64,000 nucleotides of DNA from Cenococcum geophilum 1.58 (taxonomy: Eukaryota > Ascomycota > Dothideomycetes > Gloniales > Gloniaceae). The notes under the pieces are model-generated. The model saw only the letters and a program-made list of their open reading frames with translations, made no database searches and was not told where the DNA came from. How positions within the stretch are numbered: position 1 is the stretch's first letter; each line of letters begins with the position of its first letter. Where the stretch lies: assembly GCA_001692895.1 (NCBI GenBank), contig KV748219.1:124001-188000 (forward strand). Direction: 5' to 3'. This document shows positions 56,851 to 64,000 of this stretch, one piece after another. A program made the position numbers and the translations under genes.

Positions 56851-59800
56851 NAAAGGTTATATATAGGCTTTGCGCAGGTTGCTGTAAACTCTNTNNNGGT
56901 TGCCGCAAAACGCAGAGGCTCTGGCGCGACCATATACGACCGCCGCGATCGTACAGTTTGTACATTTTGCCGCAAACCGCAACAAAACGCGACAACCTGC
57001 CACAAAAAAAAAATCCTGATGTTAGAGCATCTGCTTATGTATTATCTGTACCCTTAGTATACTAAATTTCGAAATAGTATTCTGTAAGCATTTCCGCCTA
57101 TCTAACCTATTTTTAGTTAAGTTCTTTTGTTATTAGGAACCCCGTTAGGTTTTTATAATCCGTCTTAACTATAAATAGCTTTTCTGTGCCTTATAAGAAT
57201 GCTCTCTATTTTTAAAGTGCTATAACTATACCTAATAATTCCTTGTTATAGATATTATAGTTTAGTTCTAGTAGTGTTATCTTCCGACTATAGTATGCTA
57301 CTGGGTGCTATCCGTCTTTATATTTCTATAGAAAGCATACCCTTAGTGTAAAGTCTAATATATCCGTTTCGACCACTATCTCTAGTTTTAGTTAGTAGAT
57401 TTTAAGAATTAGGTCTTAAGTAAATAACTCCTTAACCTCCTTAAATAGTTTCCTCTATTCTTCTCCCTATATCTAAGGTTCTTCTTTCCTTATTAGCCTT
57501 ATAAATGGCTTAATATTCTTTAACTATTAAGCTATAAACCTTCTATAGTAATTGCAAACCCCTAAAAACAATCTTAACTGCGTAACGTTCTCTAGTTCTT
57601 GCTAATTTACTATAGCCTTGATCTTTTTTAGATCTATACTAAGTTAGCCTAGTTTAATAATAAATCTAACAAAATCTATCTTCCTGGTAAAGAACTTGTA
57701 TTTCTTAATTACTACTAGCATCTATTCCTTGTGTAGTCTCTTTAAGGCCCATTTAACGTATTCTCCGTATTCTTCCTTACTTATTAAGTAGATAATAATA
57801 ATATTAAGATATACTATAACAAATTCATCTAAGTATTCTCTTAATATATTGTTAATACGTTTCTAGAATATTACTAGTACATTTATAAGCCTAAACTGCA
57901 TTACTAATAGTTTATATAGTCCTTCCTTTGACCTAAAGGCTGCCTTCTATTCGTCGCCTTCCTTAATTCTGATCTAATAGTACACCTATCTTAGATCTAT
58001 CTTTGTAAAGATTTACGCATTACTAATCCTGTCTTAGATTTCGCTAATTAAGGGTAAAGAATACCTATCCTTTCTAGTAATGCTATTTAACTATCTGTAG
58101 TTAATGCATAGCCTAAGTTTTCCGTTTTTTTTTTGGTATAAATAGTACTGGATAACCTACTAATAACTATAATGGTCTAATATATCCCTTTTATAAGTTC
58201 TCCTAGATAAACTCTTTTAGTGCTCTCCCTTCTTCTTTAGTAAGCTTATAGATTAGAAAGAACCTTAGACTTACTCCTAGTTCTAATTCTATTTTATAGT
58301 CCCATGCTATATACTCTAATAGCTTTTTACTTTCTAGTGACTATAGTTTCTTACCGTACTTATAGTATCTCTTTAGTATATAACTTAGTCCTTTATCTGT
58401 TTCCTTATAGGTTGCCCCTACTTAGTACTATACTATCTTAGCTTATTATTACATTTTACGGCATTAAGTATTTTTAATATTAACCTGACCTATAACCTAA
58501 TCAATCTTTAGATTGTATTTCTGTAACTAAGGCATTCCTAACACTGCCTTATTATTCCCTAATAGTAATATATTAAAGGACATTTCAATCTACCTCCTTT
58601 TAATGGTTATCTAAATAGGTCCTATTTTAAGATTAATAATGCCTTCTCTATAGGCTATCGGATCTCCTAAAATTATAACTAGTGGATATAGGTGCTCCTT
58701 CTATCTATGCGGTAGCCCTATCCTTTTAACTACTACTAGTGAGATATAGTTCCTTATTGCTCCACTATCTATTAATACTTCGAACTGTTAATCTTGCTAT
58801 TTAACTCGTAAATTTAGGTGTTATTCTTAAATTCCTTTAAGGGTCTAAGGTCCTACTACTAGCTCCCTCTAGTCCTATAAGCCTCTAGTTTTCCTAACTA
58901 TTAGCTGCTAGATCCTTATATACTTGACTTATTCTTTAGCTAATACTTTATTCGCTTTTTATCCTCAATATACTATAGACATATATTCTCTAGATATTCC
59001 CACCACTATTATCCATCTAGGTATTCTTCCGTAAGGAATCTTTTTGGCTAAAGTATTAAGTCTTCTAACTCTTAAACTTCTACTAAATACCAGCTGTGTA
59101 TGTACTTGGCATTCCTATACTATTGCTTATTTAGCGCCTAATATATCCCTATAAGGTATTTCCGGTTCTTTTCTTTTGGATTTTTATATATTTCGTATAT
59201 GTCGTCTATATATACAATCTATAATAGCGTATAGTATGCTAGGTGCTTTAGGTTAACTCTTAACTTATCTTTATCCTTAAGTTTAAACCTCTGTTATATT
59301 AATCTAATCGTTATAACTTTATTTACAGGTACTAAGATACGTCTTTCGCTTTTTTAGTCCTCTAATCATTCCTTTAGATCCTTTAATGTTATAATTAAGG
59401 CTCCCTTAATATAATTTATTGCTTTTTCCGTAATTAGGTGGTCCTAGATAACTTTCTCGTCCAACTATATATAGAAATCTTCTTACTTATTGTTGTGTCT
59501 TTGCCTATACTACCTTTAGTATAGCTATTGGAGTGTATACGGTCTATCCGTAAGGAAGTATCTTCTTATTACTGCGTTATAACAGCCCTTTATATGCCAT
59601 TCCTCGAATTTAATTAAAATCCCTAGATCCTCTTTATTCTCCAGTTTGGTAAGCCGCTTAGCTTTTAGCGTGCCTGCTTTTGGTCTATTAGTAATCCTTT
59701 ATACTAGTACTCTATTCCGTGTACGGCTTATACCTAGTTTCTATTCTTACTATGCGAGGATTCTTGCTCTAAATTTATCTATAGTTTCTTATTATTTACG

Positions 59801-61945
59801 TCTTGCAATTAGATCCTTAAAGTTTTCTTACTTCTTAATCATAGTATTAACTTTTTGATCTTTAGGCTGAACACTATATTCCCCTAGTAAGTCTTCTAGG
59901 TCTATGTACCTATCTCTTAGTCTAACTACTATTTATACTGCAGATTCCCTAATCTGTGGCGAAGCTTCTTGCCTCTTACTTATGGGTGTCCTTATTCGTA
60001 CTCTAAATTCTTAGTCCCTTAGATTCTTTAATCCTAAGCCTACTTCTTTCTTAAGCTGTGCTCTAGCCTTAGTCTAACTAGGCTTTACTAGTGTTCTTAT
60101 CTTATCTTAAGAGTCTTAAATCTTACTTATCTTACTTTAAGAATCTTATGCCTTTAGAAAACTTTGTCCTAAGCTCATTTATATATTACTAAACTAAGCC
60201 GTTGCTCTACTCTATCGGTTATTGTCTATTATGGGTCCCTAAGCGTACCTTATCTCGTTTTAAGAATCTTAGTCGTCTTTTATCTTATCTTAAGAATCTT
60301 AAGCCTTTAGCCTTTTGCCTTTTTTAAGTAGTAAGCTAGCACTAGTAGTCGTCTGCTTGCTTAATCGTCTATAAATATTACTCCTTCCGTCTTATAAAGC
60401 GATAGATGCCGTATCTAACGGTATTATAATACCCGTTACTAAACCTTGCTCTATAGCGGTTTTTAGTCTCTATATCTATTGCGTTATTAAGGTTTAAATA
60501 CTCCTAGTTAGTTCCTTTTTTTCCCTTATTGCTATTAATTAATAAGTACTCTAACTCTATTATTATTGTTGCTAATCTTTATCTGCACGTTACTGTAATA
60601 TCTTAATCTAGCTCGTAGAGTCGATCTTATTCTTTATCTAACTCTATAGTTCCTTTAAATCCTCTTAACTCTAGCTCTTACGGCTAATAGCTTACGCCGT
60701 ACTTAGCGTCTTTATAAACTTAGTATATATTATTGTAACAAAACGCAAAACTTTAAATTAAACACTCTTTTATTCCTTGCAGTACACTATTATCCCTTTA
60801 TACGTATATGTCACATACTACTAGTCTAGTTTCCTTTACTGCGTAGTGGCTCTAACTACTTTTATAGTCTTTAGCGAAATAACCCTATTTTCCGTAATTT
60901 ATATAAGCTCCGTTTTTAAACTATTACTTTTACTATAAAGTCCGCTTAAACGTCTTCTGCTGTTAAGATCCTTGGTTTAGCCTATACTTCTTAGTTCTTT
61001 AATTGCTTAATCCTTAACTTTTAGGTTTCTATAGTTATTTCCCCCATCTCTTATAGGTTTCTTTAGTACCACTTAGGTCCATTAGCTCTGCGCTATACTA
61101 TAATTTCTAATTTAGCTTTAGTTATTGCGTGCTCTATACCTTATATAACTGTGGAACTCTATCCTAGCTTTTCTTAGCCTATTCCCTTTAGAAGATCCTA
61201 TTGTTAATCTTAATCGCTTAATCTATTAATTCCCTAAGGGTATCCGTATCTTCTATTAGAATAATTACGTCTTAGACTTTTACCTTAAGTCCTTATTTAT
61301 ACTGTGCCATAAGCGCCCTATTATTCCATTTAACCTATGTAGCCAACGTCTAAAACTGCGTTGTGTACTTAATTATTAAGGTTCGCTGCGTTAGGTCCTA
61401 AAGCTTCCTTTCTGCTATTATTGTTACTTTTAGGTCCCTAAATATTTGTGTTAATTGTTCCGCGAATCTATTTTAACTTATAAATATATATTGTACTTCC
61501 TAATTAGTGGTTATTATACTATTATTTTGCATTTCCGTAAAATAGGGTTTAAACTATTTAAGTGCCCTTCCTGTTAGGAATAATCCTGCGTACGCTACTT
61601 GATCCATAAGTGTCGCTAACTTTACTCCTTTCTATGTGACTTTAAAGTGCATTTGCGTAAGGAATCCTTTAAGCTTTGATCTCTCTCCTGAGAATCGTTT
61701 AATTAAAGGTAACTTAACCTTAGCTACTCCTATTCCATTAACCCTATTTTTAAGTGCCTTATTATTATCTATTAACTAATTAACTATCGCCTATAACTGT
61801 CCAACTATAACTAGTTGCGAGTTAGTATCTGCTATACTGGTATCGTTACCTAACCCTAAGGTCGTTGCTGCCGTTAATGGCGTTGTTGTAGCTGCTTTTA
61901 GTGGCATGTTATTTGACTTCTAAGACCGTAACTAGGTAGTAATTG

Positions 61946-62366
61946 TGTAACGGAACCTTGTAGGTAACACTACAATAGGCTTGTTATTGGGCTAGGTGTA
62001 TAGGTGCTGTAGGAAGTTAATAACGTAATAATAACTGGTGGAGTGGTTGCCTAATAGATTAACTCTAATTATATTCTAAGAATTACTATAAAGAAAGAAC
62101 TATCTGAGTAGGGAATGTGGTCCTTTAAATATATAACCGAACTTCTAAGAAATCCCTTCGCTATATGAGGTATGTAAGATCTATATAATCTGTAGTAGAT
62201 CTAACAGATCTCGCAGATCTAACAGATCTCGTCATGTGACCTTGGTTACCATTCTTCGTTATATGGCTTGATGGGGTCCATCTGGGACCGTGCGTCCATT
62301 ATTTAACGGGCCGCTTCTAACTCTTCTCCAAGTAGTCGTAATATAGTACTTATAGCGTCCGTAACA
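61946..62366 (-). repeat. 5' LTR of family C
   Basis: 421 bp, TGTAAC to GTAACA, followed by the target duplication CTAGT. Confidence 0.92.
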
Positions 62367-62371
62367 CTAGT

Positions 62372-63200
62372 AAACAGCGCTATAGTAGTAATTTCGGGTG
62401 CTCTTAACTAGGCCAGGGATAAGCAAAACCCTATATATTACGTTATTGATATCTTTCTTAGCTATAACTTATAGGGTTATACTAACCAGTATAACCCGCG
62501 TTATTTATACGCCTAAAAGTTCTAAGCTTTAGTTACATCCTTCCTTATTAACCTTTTCTTTACTAGTCCGCGGACTTATTCTAAATATAACGGTAACGTA
62601 AATATATCTCTTACTCCCTCCCTTCTAATTAATATGGCCCGTGGTTAAGTATAATTACCCGCTTAAATATATAGGCGAAAGGCCTTAGTGCTAAAAGATT
62701 AAGGTATACTCCCTTACAATTTATATTCGGCTATATTTAGCTAACTATCAATAAGAAAGCGGTTTTAAAGTATTAAGAAAAGAGGAGTATAACGGCCTCT
62801 TCGCTAAAGCGCACGCCTATAAGAGATATAACGACTCTAAGAGAAGAGTCTGTCTAAGGATAAGAACACTAAATAAAAACGCCTATCTCTCCCTATAACA
62901 ACCGCCACTCCTAATAAAGAGGTATATTACTTTCCTCCTATTATACTATTAAGCTAACTTAAGCTTAGCTTCTATAGAATTTATAAACTCCTCTAAAACT
63001 AAAAGAGTAAAAGTGACCGCGAGAAGCTAAAGACCCCCTTAGTTATATTTTAGCTGAACCCCTTTAAAAGCGATCGCGAACGTCTCTTATAGACGCTACT
63101 ATTAAGGATATAATTGGGTAGGAGGTAGTAAGCGTTATTAGTGACACCCAACTTAATCCAATTAACTATTAAAGGAAGGAAGGAAGTTAGCCTAAGAAAT
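62372..63200. other. AT-rich region at the left of the DUF7924 relic
   Basis: No domain recognised. It may be the N-terminal coding part of the following relic, or another element split by the family C insertion. Stops occur in all frames. Confidence 0.35.
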
Positions 63201-64000
63201 ACTTTAAAAAGGACAGCAATATAAACCATCTACTTATAAGGAAGAAATTGTCATCTTTTTTTCGCCGGAAACTATTGTAACCTAGCTCTATTATACCTAG
63301 TTCTACTATACCTAGCAACTAGAAGCCGAGGGAGGAGAAGAGTGCGCTATATTAAGATATATGTTATAACATTTTGCTTAAAACTAAGGGTAGCTTTATA
63401 GGAAAATATATAGGCAAAAATAAAGAGGGCGTTATAAAAGAGAGTAAGGACCTTTACTAAACCCTACTTAAGAGGGAGCAACTAGTTCCTAATAATATAT
63501 TATTTCGCGATAATCTATTTAAGGATAGTTGCGAAATAATATAGGGCAGGAATAAAGCTAAGGTTATTTAAGATATCGCTCGGTTAATCGTTCCTTTTAC
63601 TTAGTCCTTAGCTATACGCGGTGCTAAACACCTTAAATATGCTATTAAAAGTGTTAACGAAGGCTAAAATAACTCTATCCCTATAACTAAGACTTATCCG
63701 CAACCCGATTATTCTATAGGATTTAAGCGATCTGTATTCTCTAACGATTAACTTAACAAGTTTTAACCCTTTATTAGTAATATTACAGCTAGAGACTTAT
63801 CCTTTTTTATAGCTACGTACTATATATATACTTCCCGTTTTTAATATGCGAAGTAAAGTATAGTGCCGCAGCACTTAATATCGCAGACTAGTAGAATGCC
63901 TATAGCATAACTTTTGCGGTAAGAGGTATTGTTAAGCTCTTTAGACTTATAAAGCGCGAAAAAGAGCTTTATTAGGAAATCCTCGCCTTCTTAATCTCGC
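63201..64000 (+). pseudogene. DUF7924-like protein relic (runs off the window)
   Basis: Plus-strand coding track with RIP-type stops: DNLFKDSCEII, IARLIVPFT, AIRGAKHLKYAIKSVNEG, YPQPDYSIGFKRSVFSND, DLSFFIATYYIYTSRF and, close to the edge, LFRL-like and KREKELY. This is the pattern of the fungal DUF7924 family, which is multicopy in many ascomycete genomes and of unknown function. The family name rests on memory of the motif PQPDYSxGF. The 3' end lies outside the window. Confidence 0.55.

Larger units (their letters stand above)
55016..57021. mobile_element. Non-autonomous element with terminal inverted repeats, filled with minisatellites
   Basis: A 2,006-bp insert inside family C pol. The ends are imperfect inverted repeats: CATTAGGA, a T run, then GGCACGTTGTCGC at 55016-55047, against CATCAGGA, a T run, then GGCAGGTTGTCGC on the minus strand of 57021-56989. 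The bases TT flank both sides (55014-55015 and 57022-57023); removing the insert and one TT restores the gypsy frame across ADAL-SRKAK. Subterminal parts are rich in TTGCGGCAA-like words on both sides. No transposase is encoded. The interior is made of at least four tandem repeat families. Five ambiguous bases occur at 56851, 56893 and 56895-56897. Superfamily is unknown; CATYAGG ends with a 2-bp duplication loosely recall CACTA-type elements. Confidence 0.75.
52900..61920 (-). pseudogene. gag-pol of family C, degraded and interrupted
   Basis: Minus-strand polyprotein relic. Gag (about 61,900-60,850) includes GVAKVKLPLIKRFSGERSKL, AYAGLFLTGRALK and a zinc knuckle now reading YGK-GYFAKDY. Protease lies near 58.9-58.5 kb and reverse transcriptase at about 58.3-57.6 kb. 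RNase H (NYNIYNKELLGIVIAL, KTDYKNLTGFLITKELN) ends in ADAL at 57,025. The 2.0-kb insert follows, then the frame resumes with SRKAK at 55,013. The integrase core is still open at 54,534-54,319 (ILVIVDKLTKWGYFIAY, VFIRYRALSKIILDRD). Stops abound elsewhere. Confidence 0.87.
52375..62366 (-). mobile_element. Ty3/gypsy LTR retrotransposon, family C, carrying a nested insert
   Basis: 9,992-bp unit on the minus strand. The LTRs are 421 bp each and flanked by CTAGT (52370-52374 and 62367-62371). Right LTR ends are TGTAAC and GTAACA; the left copy ends GTAATA. The minus strand beside the left LTR reads AAAAAGGAGGGAGATAG, a polypurine tract. The excess length over a normal gypsy element is explained by the 2.0-kb insert at 55016-57021, leaving about 8 kb. 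Confidence 0.92.

Noticed and set aside
56485-57057. Tyr/Leu/Ile-rich frames near the AT repeats
   Set aside because: Low-complexity translation of minisatellites and of ambiguous bases.

Overview
The window looks like the nuclear genome of a filamentous ascomycete (Pezizomycotina). The genes have short introns of about 50-150 bp with fungal splice and branch sites. They include a class III chitin synthase, a fungal DUF218 protein and a mitochondrial release factor 1. About three quarters of the window is old transposons mutated in the way repeat-induced point mutation (RIP) produces: AT-rich, very rich in TpA, with Gln and Trp codons turned into stops.

Positions 1 to about 15,600 are ordinary gene-bearing DNA. 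In order they hold: a class III chitin synthase (minus, 3' end cut by the window edge), a DUF218 protein (plus), a small predicted membrane protein (plus), an eIF2B/MtnA-fold protein (minus), a seven-exon CDK-like kinase (plus), mitochondrial release factor 1 (minus), a doubtful small ORF, and a four-exon gamma-glutamyltransferase (plus). Three gene pairs are divergent (chitin synthase/DUF218, IF-2B-like/kinase, release factor/gamma-glutamyltransferase); kinase and release factor converge. These genes serve unrelated housekeeping roles and show no pathway cluster. From 12.8 to 15.6 kb I see only short gene fragments, among them a Clr5-like fragment and a possible hAT tail.

Positions about 15,600 to 64,000 are a nested transposon block with no intact gene: a hAT transposase relic (minus); an autonomous-type Helitron relic (plus); three families of Ty3/gypsy LTR elements with matching LTR pairs and 5-bp target duplications (family A at 23.5-29.4 kb and 39.5-45.5 kb, family B at 31.0-37.9 kb, family C at 52.4-62.4 kb); a Ty1/copia relic (minus) split by the second family A copy; an ankyrin-repeat pseudogene; and, at the right edge, a degraded DUF7924-type gene. 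Inside the family C element lies a 2.0-kb insert with imperfect terminal inverted repeats that is packed with several minisatellites. It is the most unusual structure in the window.

Exon joins, LTR limits and target duplications were worked out by reading the sequence. Family names come from motif recognition; no database search was possible.
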